A stretch of 64,000 bases of DNA, from NCBI GenBank assembly GCA_048262255.1, contig JBLXFH010000001.1:1674001-1738000 (forward strand). The letters run 5' to 3'. The first letter of the stretch is position 1; the number at the start of each line of letters is the position of its first letter. Source of the DNA: JABMNT01 sp048262255 (GTDB lineage Bacteria; Pseudomonadota; Alphaproteobacteria; Rhodospirillales; Casp-alpha2). Below the pieces are notes generated by a model. The model had not been told where the DNA came from. It did no database searches and saw only the letters and a list, made by a program, of their open reading frames with translations. Of the stretch, positions 50,503-59,075 are shown piece after piece. The position numbers and the translations under genes were made by a program.

Positions 50503-51267
50503 GTGGGCACGCAACGTAATACACTCGATAATATTCAGGGAAAAACCGCACTGGTCACCGGAGCCGCGGGCAGCATTGGCGCGGCCATCACGCAGTTTCT
50601 GGCTGAAGACGGGGTGCGCGTTGTTGCTTTGGATATGGATCTGGAAAAACTCAAAGCGGTTATTTCCGGCTTTGAAGGGGATATTTACCCCTATGTTCTC
50701 GACGTTTCCGATGATGCGGCTGTTGCATCGGTGATGGCTGAAGTGCGCAAGGATGTGGGTGAGATTGACATTCTGGTCAATGTGGCGGGCATTCTGTCCA
50801 ACAACAAACTGATGGCGACCTCGGCTGAGGAATGGCGCAAAATCCATGCGGTTAACCTGGATGGCCCGTTTTATCTGTCGAAGGAAGTCCTGCCGCATAT
50901 GGAACAGGCCGGGTGGGGCCGTATCGTCAACATCATTTCCTATGCCTGGAAATCCGGCGGCAAGACCTCTGGCACAGCCTATTCCGCATCAAAAGGCGGC
51001 CTCGTCGGCCTGACTTTCACTGTGGCGAAAGAAGCGGCACCTTTTGGTGTGACCGTCAACGGCATCGCTCCGGCTTATGTTATGTCGCCGATGGTGACTG
51101 AGCAGCTGACCGAAGAGCAGCGTCAGAAAATGATGGCGGAAATTCCTGTGCAGCGCTTCTCGCAACCGGAAGAAATCGCCAACTGCGTGCGGTTTTTGGT
51201 CTCGCCCATGTCGGCCTTCATCACCGGTGAAATCATCGATATGAACGGCGGGTTCCAGTTTGACTAA
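50503..51267 (+). CDS. Short-chain dehydrogenase/reductase (FabG-like)
   Basis: 254 residues. The cofactor motif is TGAAGSIGAA near residue 21 and the active site is YSASK near residue 158, preceded by IVNIISYAW with its Ser. A GTG at 50503 is chosen because AAGGAG lies 8 bases upstream; an ATG 189 bases earlier would add a sequence unlike any SDR. It overlaps functionally with the downstream mannitol-dehydrogenase-family gene, whose ATG follows its stop by four bases. It likely oxidises or reduces a sugar, sugar acid or polyol in the same pathway. Confidence 0.9.
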   Translation: MGTQRNTLDNIQGKTALVTGAAGSIGAAITQFLAEDGVRVVALDMDLEKLKAVISGFEGDIYPYVLDVSDDAAVASVMAEVRKDVGEIDILVNVAGILSNNKLMATSAEEWRKIHAVNLDGPFYLSKEVLPHMEQAGWGRIVNIISYAWKSGGKTSGTAYSASKGGLVGLTFTVAKEAAPFGVTVNGIAPAYVMSPMVTEQLTEEQRQKMMAEIPVQRFSQPEEIANCVRFLVSPMSAFITGEIIDMNGGFQFD

Positions 51268-51271
51268 GCCA

Positions 51272-52732
51272 ATGCTCAGCCGGGCCTCGCTCGGTCAATT
51301 AAATCCGTCCGTCACCACACCCAGTGCCGCGGTTCTGGGTGCCGGTGTCGGCATTGTCCATCTGGGCCTGGGCGCGTTTCATCGTGCCCATCAGGCCGTC
51401 TATACGGAAGATGCCATGAACGCGGCGGGTGGCGACTGGCGGATTTGCGGTGTCAGCCTGCGCGGCTCAGGCGTGCGCGATGGCATGCAGGCGCAGGATG
51501 GCCTCTATTCAGTTATCGAACGCTCGGAAGCTGGAAATCAGGCGCGGATTATCGGTTCGGTAGGCGATGTGTTATTCGCGCCGGAAAATCCGGCCGCCGT
51601 CATTGATGCCATGGCCCGACCTGAAACCCATGTGGTCAGCCTGACGATCACCGAAAAAGGCTACAGCCAAGATCCGGCGACCGGTGGCCTTATGACTGAT
51701 TTGCCCGACATTCAAAATGATCTGAATCTTGCCAATCTACCAAAAACGGCCTTGGGTTATTTGGCCCGCGCCCTCAAGCAGCGTGTCGAGACCGGGGCCG
51801 GACCACTCAACGTTATCAGTTGCGACAACCTGCCCAACAATGGGCGTATTCTGGAGCGGCTGGTTCTCGATTTCTGCAAAATCGCCGCACCGGAAATCGT
51901 CGGCTGGGTTGAAGCTCATGTCGCTTTTCCGTGCACGATGATCGACCGTATTGTCCCGGCGGCAACCGATGAGGTTCTGGCCTTGGCGGCGGATGTTCTG
52001 GGTGTTGATGACCAGATGGCGCTGCTGACCGAACCCTTCAAGCAATGGGTCATTGAAGATAAATTCACCGCCCCCCGCCCGGCCTGGGAAGCGGCGGGGG
52101 CGGAGATCGTCGCCGATGTGGCCGCCTTCGAGGCCATGAAGTTGCGTCTGCTCAACGCCAGCCATTCGGCCATTGCCTATCTCGGTTATCTGAGCGGTTA
52201 CAAGACGGTTTCCGATACGGTCGCCGTTCCTGAATTCAAGTCCTTCATCCATCGCCTGATGGATGCGGAAGCGACACCGACTCTCCATATCCCTGCGGGC
52301 TTCGATGTTGCCACCTACAAGCAGGACCTGATGGACCGCTTCTCCAACCCGACGCTGGCCCACAAGACCTGGCAGATTGCCATGGACGGTTCGCAAAAAC
52401 TGCCGCAGCGCCTGCTCGAAACGCTTTATGAAAACCTGAAAGCGGGCGGCGAAACGGGGGGCATTGCTTTGGCCGTGGCCGGCTGGATGCAATATGTAGG
52501 CGGCACGGATGAGCAGGGGGAGCCGATCGACGTCTCGGACCCCTATGCCGATGAACTGGCGGCGCTCCATAAGGAGGCGGGCGGTGATGTCGAGGCGCTG
52601 GTGGACAGTTTTCTAGCCTTGACTAAAATTTTCGGCGAACCGGATTTGCAGCCCACCGGCTTAAAGGCAATACTGATCGACACCCTGATCCGCCTACGGG
52701 CGCAGGGTGTAAGGAGTTGCATCGTTCAATAA
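51272..52732 (+). CDS. Mannitol dehydrogenase family, fructuronate reductase (UxuB)-like
   Basis: 486 residues. The Rossmann N-terminus is VGIVHLGLGAFHRAHQAVYTEDAM near residue 25; the catalytic domain follows with NVISCDNLPNNGRIL near 180, MKLRLLNASHSAIAYLGYL near 290 (the Lys and Asn-His motif) and the C-terminal LRAQGVRSCI. It reduces D-fructuronate to D-mannonate or oxidises a related polyol with NAD. ATG 51272 is preferred to an in-frame TTG at 51260. It lies between the SDR and the enolase-superfamily gene, all in one direction. Confidence 0.9.
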   Translation: MLSRASLGQLNPSVTTPSAAVLGAGVGIVHLGLGAFHRAHQAVYTEDAMNAAGGDWRICGVSLRGSGVRDGMQAQDGLYSVIERSEAGNQARIIGSVGDVLFAPENPAAVIDAMARPETHVVSLTITEKGYSQDPATGGLMTDLPDIQNDLNLANLPKTALGYLARALKQRVETGAGPLNVISCDNLPNNGRILERLVLDFCKIAAPEIVGWVEAHVAFPCTMIDRIVPAATDEVLALAADVLGVDDQMALLTEPFKQWVIEDKFTAPRPAWEAAGAEIVADVAAFEAMKLRLLNASHSAIAYLGYLSGYKTVSDTVAVPEFKSFIHRLMDAEATPTLHIPAGFDVATYKQDLMDRFSNPTLAHKTWQIAMDGSQKLPQRLLETLYENLKAGGETGGIALAVAGWMQYVGGTDEQGEPIDVSDPYADELAALHKEAGGDVEALVDSFLALTKIFGEPDLQPTGLKAILIDTLIRLRAQGVRSCIVQ

Positions 52733-52762
52733 ATATAGAAATTAGCTCGGAGGAAACATTTT

Positions 52763-53848
52763 ATGGCAACCACCATTGAAACCATAGAGTCGCGCTGTTA
52801 CCGCATACCGCTGCCGGTCACGCTGACCGATTCGACGCATGGCGATATGACGCATTTCGAGCTGATTACGGTGCGCATCAAAGACAGCGATGGGGCCGAA
52901 GGGGTGGGTTATTCCTACACGGTCAACCATGGCGGCCGCGCCGTTCACTGCGTTATTGAAAATGATTTGGCTCCGCTGCTGATCGGTGACGATCCGGCCC
53001 GCATCGCGGCCATATGGGAGAAAATGTGGTGGGCGGTCCATTACACCGGGCGCGGCGGCATTGCGTCGTTCGCTATTTCTGCCATCGATATCGCGCTCTG
53101 GGATCTGGCCGCCAAGCGCCAGAACTTGCCGCTCTGGAAACTGCTGGGCGGGCATGATGCCCAGGTGAAGGCCTATGCGGGCGGCATTGATTTGTTGTTC
53201 ACGCTGGATGATCTGCTGGCCCAGACCGACCGCAATCTGGCCAACGGGTTTCGCGCCATCAAGATGAAGGTTGGGCGCGATCGGTTGTCGGAAGACGTGG
53301 CGCGGGTTGAGGCCATGCGCAAACATCTGGGCGATGATTTCACGCTGATGGCCGATGCCAATATGCGTTGGTCGCGCGATGAAGCGCTCAAGGCCTGCAA
53401 GGCGCTGGCTCATACGGGGCTGCACTGGATTGAAGAACCGTTGATTCCGGATGATGAAATCGGCCATGCGAAACTGCTGGAAGCCTGCCATATCCCCATC
53501 GCCACCGGCGAGAACTTCCACACGATTTATGAGTTCGAGCGGATGATCCGCGCCGGCGGCGTGAGCTTCCCGGAACCCGACGTCTCCAACTGCGGCGGCA
53601 TTACCGTCTGGATGAAGGTGGCGACGCTGGCCGAAGCATCGAATCTGAAAGTTACTTCACATGGGGTGCACGATATCCACGTTCACCTTCTGGCCGCCGT
53701 TCCCAACAAGTCCTATCTGGAAGTCCATGGCTTTGGCCTTGAGCGCTATATCGCCGAGCCGCTGAAAATCATCGATGGCCTCGCCACCGCGCCGGACCGC
53801 CCCGGCCATGGGGTTGAACTGGACTGGGCGGCGCTCGATCAATTCTGA
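52763..53848 (+). CDS. Enolase-superfamily (mandelate racemase/muconate lactonizing) sugar-acid dehydratase or racemase
   Basis: 361 residues. Proton-transfer Lys is in AIKMKVGRD near residue 170 (KxK). Metal ligands are Asp in MADANMRW, Glu in WIEEPLIPDD and Glu in ATGENFHT, and a His base is in TSHGVHDIHVHLL, so this is the MR subgroup with Lys and His bases. It may dehydrate an aldonate or racemise a carboxylate. GGAGG lies 10 bases before the ATG. With the SDR and UxuB-like gene it makes a three-gene sugar-acid module; the substrate is unknown. Confidence 0.9.
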   Translation: MATTIETIESRCYRIPLPVTLTDSTHGDMTHFELITVRIKDSDGAEGVGYSYTVNHGGRAVHCVIENDLAPLLIGDDPARIAAIWEKMWWAVHYTGRGGIASFAISAIDIALWDLAAKRQNLPLWKLLGGHDAQVKAYAGGIDLLFTLDDLLAQTDRNLANGFRAIKMKVGRDRLSEDVARVEAMRKHLGDDFTLMADANMRWSRDEALKACKALAHTGLHWIEEPLIPDDEIGHAKLLEACHIPIATGENFHTIYEFERMIRAGGVSFPEPDVSNCGGITVWMKVATLAEASNLKVTSHGVHDIHVHLLAAVPNKSYLEVHGFGLERYIAEPLKIIDGLATAPDRPGHGVELDWAALDQF

Positions 53849-53905
53849 GGCATATGGCTGCGCGAATCTGGATGGGTTTCAATGATATCCTTTATTGAGC
53901 GGTGT

Positions 53906-54418
53906 TTAATCCCTGTCCGCCAAGGCGATGGTTGAATAATATTTGTGAAGTTCAAGGCGATGATCCCCAAGGTCTTCAACGGTCAATATGTTGGTAATTG
54001 TTTTTCCGTCATCAGAGAGCGGTAAGCGAAGGACCAGATGGTAAAGCCTGAGCCCGTTCTTGACGGAAATCTCGGTCGCAAAAATCATTGGTTTGCGGGC
54101 CTCAATGACCATCCTGTATTGACGGAGGACATGGTCGCGTAACGCCGGAGGTTCGAGATCGTTCAGGGTCCGGTTGGTCAACTCGAACCCGTGTAGATTT
54201 GCAATACCGCTACCGTAGTATCGATAGCTGAAAATGTCAGTGGTTGGATGGATGTCTACCACAATGCAGTAGGGCAGATAAGTTGTTGGGATATTGAGAA
54301 GGTTGACTGACGTCCAGGGCGGCGCAAGGGCATCGCCGCAGAGGCTTTGCCAATAAGCGAGGACGTCATCGAATCCTTTGACCGGATTGACGGCAAGGTC
54401 GATCACGGTAAAATGCAT
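53906..54418 (-). CDS. PAS_5-family PAS-domain protein
   Basis: 170 residues of the alphaproteobacterial single-domain PAS type: WQSLCGDALAPPW near residue 22, then YCIVVDIHPTTDIFSYRYYGSGIANLHGFELTNRTLNDL, which is the typical core. No output domain follows, so it is a stand-alone sensor or ligand-binding protein. ATG at 54418 follows GAAGAAG; a GTG 21 bases upstream is an alternative. The gene is isolated between the MR enzyme and the amidohydrolase, with an AT-rich 119-base gap upstream. Confidence 0.82.
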   Translation of the reverse strand: MHFTVIDLAVNPVKGFDDVLAYWQSLCGDALAPPWTSVNLLNIPTTYLPYCIVVDIHPTTDIFSYRYYGSGIANLHGFELTNRTLNDLEPPALRDHVLRQYRMVIEARKPMIFATEISVKNGLRLYHLVLRLPLSDDGKTITNILTVEDLGDHRLELHKYYSTIALADRD

Positions 54419-54537
54419 GCGGGCTTCTTCTACAGACACGAGATAAGGCCCAATTTTCCAGGAAAACCAATTTATGCGTTAAATAGTACGCGGGTTATTT
54501 CCGGTATCCAATCTTTAGTTTGAAATAGGAGGGTCGG

Positions 54538-55386
54538 TTACACTTCCCCAAAATAAAACCGGCCCGGATTTTCAGCGAGGATTTTGCGCTGTGTTGTCTC
54601 ATCGGGGGCCCAGGTCAGCAGACAATCGAGCAGGTCTGCGTTGTCCGGTTTGTCAGCCGGGTCGGGGTTGCCGAGATGGGGCCAGTTGGCGGCCCAGAAC
54701 AGGCAGTCCGGGAAGCGGCTTGCCAGTTCCTGCGCAATCCGTCCGGAATCTTTCATATAGGGCGGCGTATCGTTTGAGGTTTCTCCGGCGGCTGACAGCT
54801 TGACGTAAACGCGCCCACCATCGATCAGATCAAACAGGCATTGCACGGAGGGGTGGTCTACGGGCGTCGGCGGGTCGGAAAACTTGCCGATGTGGTCGAT
54901 CACCAGATCGCAGGGCAGGTTTTTCAAAACATCCACATGGTCAGGCAGTTCGCGGCCGTTCATCTGCAAATCGATATGCAGGCCGAAGTCGGCCGCCTTT
55001 GCCGCCAGAGCGGGCAATTGTGGCCAGTCGATCACACCGCGCCCGCCAATCATGAAAGTCGCCAGCCCGACGACACCTTTTGCTTTGGCTTCAAGGAATG
55101 TGGAATCGGGCATCTCCGGTGTCAGGGCGATAACGGCTCGGGTTTCCAGGTCAAGATCATCCATGGCCTGAAAGACAACGCGGTTGTCCGGACCATAGGC
55201 CGGGCAGATAACGACAATCCCGCGCTCAATTCCAAGCGTTGTGGCAACGTTTTGATAGTCTTCAAACGGATAGGGCGGGAACGTGCCCTTACTTTTCGGC
55301 TGAAAGGGAAATTGCTGTTCCGGATAAATAATATGCAGATGCGTGTCGCAGGTTTTTTCCGGTGCGGTCAGTTTCGGAGATTTCAT
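54538..55386 (-). CDS. Amidohydrolase-superfamily lactonase (LigI-like)
   Basis: 282 residues of the amidohydrolase_2 family, a TIM barrel. The metal motif is CDTHLHII near residue 14, the barrel strand with His is HIDLQMNGREL near 145, VIDHIGKF is near 180 and the C-terminal Asp region is AANWPHLGNP. These resemble 2-pyrone-4,6-dicarboxylate lactonase and L-fucono/galactarolactone hydrolases, which hydrolyse lactones of dicarboxylic or sugar acids. It follows the TauE/SafE gene by 41 bases in the same direction and may be the last gene of that operon. Confidence 0.87.
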   Translation of the reverse strand: MKSPKLTAPEKTCDTHLHIIYPEQQFPFQPKSKGTFPPYPFEDYQNVATTLGIERGIVVICPAYGPDNRVVFQAMDDLDLETRAVIALTPEMPDSTFLEAKAKGVVGLATFMIGGRGVIDWPQLPALAAKAADFGLHIDLQMNGRELPDHVDVLKNLPCDLVIDHIGKFSDPPTPVDHPSVQCLFDLIDGGRVYVKLSAAGETSNDTPPYMKDSGRIAQELASRFPDCLFWAANWPHLGNPDPADKPDNADLLDCLLTWAPDETTQRKILAENPGRFYFGEV

Positions 55387-55427
55387 TTCAAAGGAACTTT
55401 CAAACGGATTGATTTGGCGTGAGACGA

Positions 55428-56168
55428 TTAAAAAACGGCTTTATACATGATGACCAGCGCCGACGTTGCGCAAATGCCCAGAACCAGTGGCCGGAACTGC
55501 TGATCGATATGGCGAAACAGAAAGCGTGCTGCCCAGGTACCGAGCAACAGGGAAGGAAACAACGCTGCGGCCAGAATAATATGCTTTTGTTCAACAAGGC
55601 CATATCCCGCGAGTACGGTCAGCGCCATGATCGTGCCAACCCCGAAAAACCCATTCAGCGTCGCCCGCACGTTGGCGCCGGAACGGTTCTGATAGACCAG
55701 CCCCATAGGTGGTGCGCCAACCGAGGTGATGGTTCCCAGAAAACCGGAAAGCGCCCCGGCAATGACCAGACTGACAGGGGTCGGGTTCAGGGTCTTGCTG
55801 ATCAGGCTGATGGCGACGGCGAGCAGGATCAATCCGGCAAAGACCATTGCAAAATAGGGAGACGCCACAATCAGCACCATCACTTCAGCGGCCAGAAAAA
55901 TCCCGAAGATACGTCCGCTCAAGGCGATGCCAAGCTCCCGAAAGGCAATATCGCGCCGCCCCCGATAGGCACTCAGACAGGAGACGGTCATGCCCATGAA
56001 CAGGATCGGGATGGGAACCAGCGTCGGATCGATGAGCAACAGAAAGGGCGCGGCAACCTGGCCAAAGCCCATGCCGAAGGCGCTCTGAACAACGGCGGCA
56101 ATGAAAATGACCAGAGCCGCCAGAACATAGAGGCTGAGGCTGACGTCCGGCAGAAGTAAATCAGGCAT
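55428..56168 (-). CDS. TauE/SafE family membrane transporter
   Basis: 246 residues, about eight hydrophobic segments, with VQSAFGMGFGQVAAPFLLLIDP near residue 27 and the second repeat IAGALSGFLGTITSVGAPPMGLVY near 135, the family double signature. It lies 6 bases after the ThDP enzyme gene and 41 bases before the amidohydrolase, implying co-transcription. It would move an anionic substrate or product of the ThDP enzyme across the inner membrane. It is the third member of the family in the window and differs in sequence from the other two. Confidence 0.87.
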   Translation of the reverse strand: MPDLLLPDVSLSLYVLAALVIFIAAVVQSAFGMGFGQVAAPFLLLIDPTLVPIPILFMGMTVSCLSAYRGRRDIAFRELGIALSGRIFGIFLAAEVMVLIVASPYFAMVFAGLILLAVAISLISKTLNPTPVSLVIAGALSGFLGTITSVGAPPMGLVYQNRSGANVRATLNGFFGVGTIMALTVLAGYGLVEQKHIILAAALFPSLLLGTWAARFLFRHIDQQFRPLVLGICATSALVIMYKAVF

Positions 56169-56174
56169 GCGGGA

Positions 56175-57878
56175 TTACGCGACCCATTCGCTGACCGGGG
56201 CTTTGGCATCCTGCAGGGGCTGCGCGATGATGTCGACCAGCGTTGGCCCGTCATGATTGACCGCTTCCGTAAAGACGCGTCGTAAATCTTTGGGGTCCTC
56301 GACCTTCCAGCTTTTAACGCCAAAGGCTTTCGCGACAGCAGCATGGTCTGTGCGGTTGAAGTCGACGGAATAATAGCGCTCATCGAATCCCGATTTCTGC
56401 CCGGCCTTGATCCAGCCGAAGACGCTGTTGGAAAAGACCACAAACATGATCGGTAACTTGTAGCGGGTCACCGTCTCCAATTCACCGACGGTAAACCCAA
56501 AACTGCCATCACCCATGACCGAGACGACCTTTGATGATGGCCGCCCGAACTGCGCACCGATGGAAGCTCCCAGGGAATAACCGAGCGCCCCATGCGCCCG
56601 GTTGGTGATGAAATGCCGACCCGCATGGGGGACTTTGTAGAAGGCCGAGAAATACGGGCAGGGCGTACCCGGATCGGCGACGATGATGGCATCGGATGGT
56701 AATACGGCGTTCAGATCGGCGACCACGCGCTCCGGGCGGATCGGTCGCGCGTCGCTCCGGGCCAGTTCATCAAAGGCCTTGAACTTGATGCCCTTGGCCA
56801 CGGCGACGTTCTTGTCTCCGCCAAAACCAACTGTATGGCTACCGGATTGGGCGAGCGTCAGATTAAGCGCCTCAAAGGCCAGTTTGATGTCGGCGACAAC
56901 GCCGACGTCGGTCTGGTAATTGGCCGAGATGACCATTGGGTCGGAATCGATATGGACGATTTTTGTTGTTGGTTTGGGTGAGCGCCAGCGTTCCGTGGTC
57001 ACGGAACCGGCCCGGCATCCGACAAAGATCACCAGATCGGCGGCGTCGACCACGGCGCGGGTGGCGGGAACCCCGCCGTTGGAGCCGACGACACCAAGAT
57101 GGTTCGGGTGGTCGTCAGACAGTGTGCCCTGGCCGCTCACTGTGGTGGCGACGGTGATGTTGAGGCTTTCGGCAAAGGCCTGAAGGGCCGCTTCGCCACC
57201 GGCAAGTACGGCTCCGCCGCCACAAATTATGACCGGGTTTTTGGCTGCCAAAATAGCCTCAAGTGCGGCTTCGATTGAGTCTGCATTGGGGGCTGTCGGC
57301 CAGGCCGGGAAACTTCCGAACTCCGGTTGCGCCCACAGGTCCTCCGGGTCCACGTCAGCTTTCTGGATGTCAAAGGGCAGGCCGAGATGAGCAGCGCCCG
57401 GGCGGCCCGTGGTCATGGCGCGAAACGCCGTGCGCACCATATTGGGCAGGCGCTGGGCGCTGTTGATAACGCCGTTCCATTTGGTCAGAGGGCGAAACAG
57501 TTCGTCCTGGCGCAGTTCGGTCAGGGGATAGCGGCCGATGGAGGAGACGGATACGTCGGATGTAATGGAAAGAACCGGGACGGACGAATCATTGGCTTCA
57601 ATTACGCCGGGCAGAATATAGGTGGCGCCGCCGCCGCTCGGCCCTTCGCAAACCCCGACCTGTCCGGTGACCCGGGCATAGGCATCGGCCATGTAGGCAG
57701 CCGAGCGTTCGTCGCGCGTCAGGATATGCTGCATGCCATGATCGAGGCGGTAAAGCGCATCATAAAAGGGTAGGGTGGTGTCCCCGCACAGGCCAAAGAT
57801 ATGGCGCACCCCGTGGGCGGCTAATAAACGGACCATAGCTTCCGCTCCGTTGATCGTATTGCCGCGTGTCTTCGTCAT
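56175..57878 (-). CDS. ThDP-dependent enzyme, acetolactate synthase large-subunit-like
   Basis: 567 residues with three domains: the Pyr domain containing the cofactor-activating Glu in LTRDERSAAYMADAYARVTG near residue 58, a central domain (about 200-340) and a PP domain with VMGDGSFGFTVGELETVTRY near 440 as the ThDP/Mg motif. The family includes acetolactate synthase, benzoylformate decarboxylase and sulfopyruvate decarboxylase-like enzymes; the acetolactate synthase FAD residues are not clear, and no small subunit is present, so biosynthetic IlvB is unlikely. AAGGAA precedes the ATG. With TauE/SafE and a lactonase-like enzyme in the operon, decarboxylation of a 2-keto acid is the likely role. 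Confidence 0.9.
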   Translation of the reverse strand: MTKTRGNTINGAEAMVRLLAAHGVRHIFGLCGDTTLPFYDALYRLDHGMQHILTRDERSAAYMADAYARVTGQVGVCEGPSGGGATYILPGVIEANDSSVPVLSITSDVSVSSIGRYPLTELRQDELFRPLTKWNGVINSAQRLPNMVRTAFRAMTTGRPGAAHLGLPFDIQKADVDPEDLWAQPEFGSFPAWPTAPNADSIEAALEAILAAKNPVIICGGGAVLAGGEAALQAFAESLNITVATTVSGQGTLSDDHPNHLGVVGSNGGVPATRAVVDAADLVIFVGCRAGSVTTERWRSPKPTTKIVHIDSDPMVISANYQTDVGVVADIKLAFEALNLTLAQSGSHTVGFGGDKNVAVAKGIKFKAFDELARSDARPIRPERVVADLNAVLPSDAIIVADPGTPCPYFSAFYKVPHAGRHFITNRAHGALGYSLGASIGAQFGRPSSKVVSVMGDGSFGFTVGELETVTRYKLPIMFVVFSNSVFGWIKAGQKSGFDERYYSVDFNRTDHAAVAKAFGVKSWKVEDPKDLRRVFTEAVNHDGPTLVDIIAQPLQDAKAPVSEWVA

Positions 57879-58472
57879 CGCTCGTTCCTTGTTTTAAGCT
57901 CGTCTATTGATGTTTGAGTGATCAGGCCGTGCATGAGCAGCGGTGCTGCTGCCAAAGTGCCAGTTGTCTAGAATCTTTGAATTTATATACCGATATGACG
58001 GACCAAGGCCACCTTGTGAAGTCAGAAAATAACAATCAGATTTGTGTCCTGTTCCTGTGCCATAATTTTCAGTGCAAAGGGTTTGAGGACGGCTGACGAC
58101 AAGCCTTTTGAGCACGCGTACAATTTAAGTATAAAATTTAATTTGTATAATATTATGAATGTGTGACGCGATTTTATTACAGGACTAAAATTTATACATA
58201 GATTCCAATGACTTGTTTTTGGTCCGGGTCCGGCAAATCAATCCGCATTCGCTGCCTCAAACGGCTTGAATCCCATCAGGAAGGGGATAGGTGGGGGCGA
58301 AGTCATTGTGCCATGTCAGCATGACGGTCTCATGCATTGGCAAAGGTTTGCAATTAACTGAAAAGCCGTAGTAATAAGATCCGCTTCTAAATTAGCTAGC
58401 CAAATTGCTTTCATCCCCAAACCAGCAAGCCAAAGCGTGTTTGTTTATCGCTTTTAGAACAAAGATATTACA
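57879..58472. other. 594-base gap without a supported gene; possible structured leader near its end
   Basis: No open frame here has a ribosome site or family resemblance; a 73-codon minus frame at the start is rejected. The part to about 58200 is AT-rich and low in complexity. From 58258 to 58350 a GC-rich segment could fold with a closing stem CAAAC/GTTTG, just ahead of the GDT1-type gene, and may be a regulatory leader. Confidence 0.4.
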
Positions 58473-59057
58473 ATGACCATGTGGTGGCAGTCTGCCGGTG
58501 CCTCTCTGATTTTGATTGCCCTGGCCGAAATCGGAGACAAGAGTCAACTGGTTTGCATGACCCTGGCGGCCCGCCATGGCCGGGGGCGGCCGGTGCTGTT
58601 TGGCGCTATGCTTGCCTTCAGCTTGCTCAATACCGCGGCCGTACTGTTCGGCGCAGCTGTCGCTGCCTGGTTGCCAAAGGTCTGGGTCTTATCCGTTGTC
58701 GCCGTCTTGTTTGCGGTGTTTGGCGTGCAGTCGCTTTTGGATAAGGGCCAGGATAAACAGAACGAGCGGCAAAGCATGAGCAGCCACGGGCTGTTTGTAA
58801 CCGCTTTTTTGATGATTTTGTTCGCCGAAATGGGCGACAAGACACAAATTGCCGTGGCCGGGCTGGCTGGAACCTATGCCGCTACCGCCGTCTGGGCGGG
58901 GGCCATGACCGCTCTTGCCTGCACCACGATGGCGGGTGTTTTTGCGGGCAAGACCGTGATTTGTCATTTACCGGTGCTTTGGCTGAACCGGTTGGCGGGC
59001 GTGATATTCCTCGCTCTGGCGGGACTTGCCCTATGGCGGGTCTTGTCGTTTATCTGA
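58473..59057 (+). CDS. GDT1/TMEM165-family cation (Mn/Ca) exporter
   Basis: 194 residues with six or seven hydrophobic helices and the diagnostic repeated motif E-x-G-D-K-(S/T)-Q: LAEIGDKSQL near residue 20 and FAEMGDKTQI near residue 115. The two acidic motifs face each other across the bilayer and carry the ion, by homology Mn2+ exported from the cytoplasm in bacteria. The gene has a long leader and is convergent with an MFS gene. Intact and of normal size for the prokaryotic branch. Confidence 0.92.
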   Translation: MTMWWQSAGASLILIALAEIGDKSQLVCMTLAARHGRGRPVLFGAMLAFSLLNTAAVLFGAAVAAWLPKVWVLSVVAVLFAVFGVQSLLDKGQDKQNERQSMSSHGLFVTAFLMILFAEMGDKTQIAVAGLAGTYAATAVWAGAMTALACTTMAGVFAGKTVICHLPVLWLNRLAGVIFLALAGLALWRVLSFI

Positions 59058-59075
59058 ACCCGCCTCTGTCGGGGC

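Noticed and set aside
56175..57878. Sulfoacetaldehyde acetyltransferase (Xsc) as identity of the ThDP enzyme
   Set aside because: The N-terminal and active-site segments do not resemble Xsc as I recall it, and no phosphotransacetylase gene is adjacent.
57894..58115. 73-codon minus frame in the gap before the GDT1 gene
   Set aside because: No ribosome site, no recognisable fold, and codon use unlike the neighbours.
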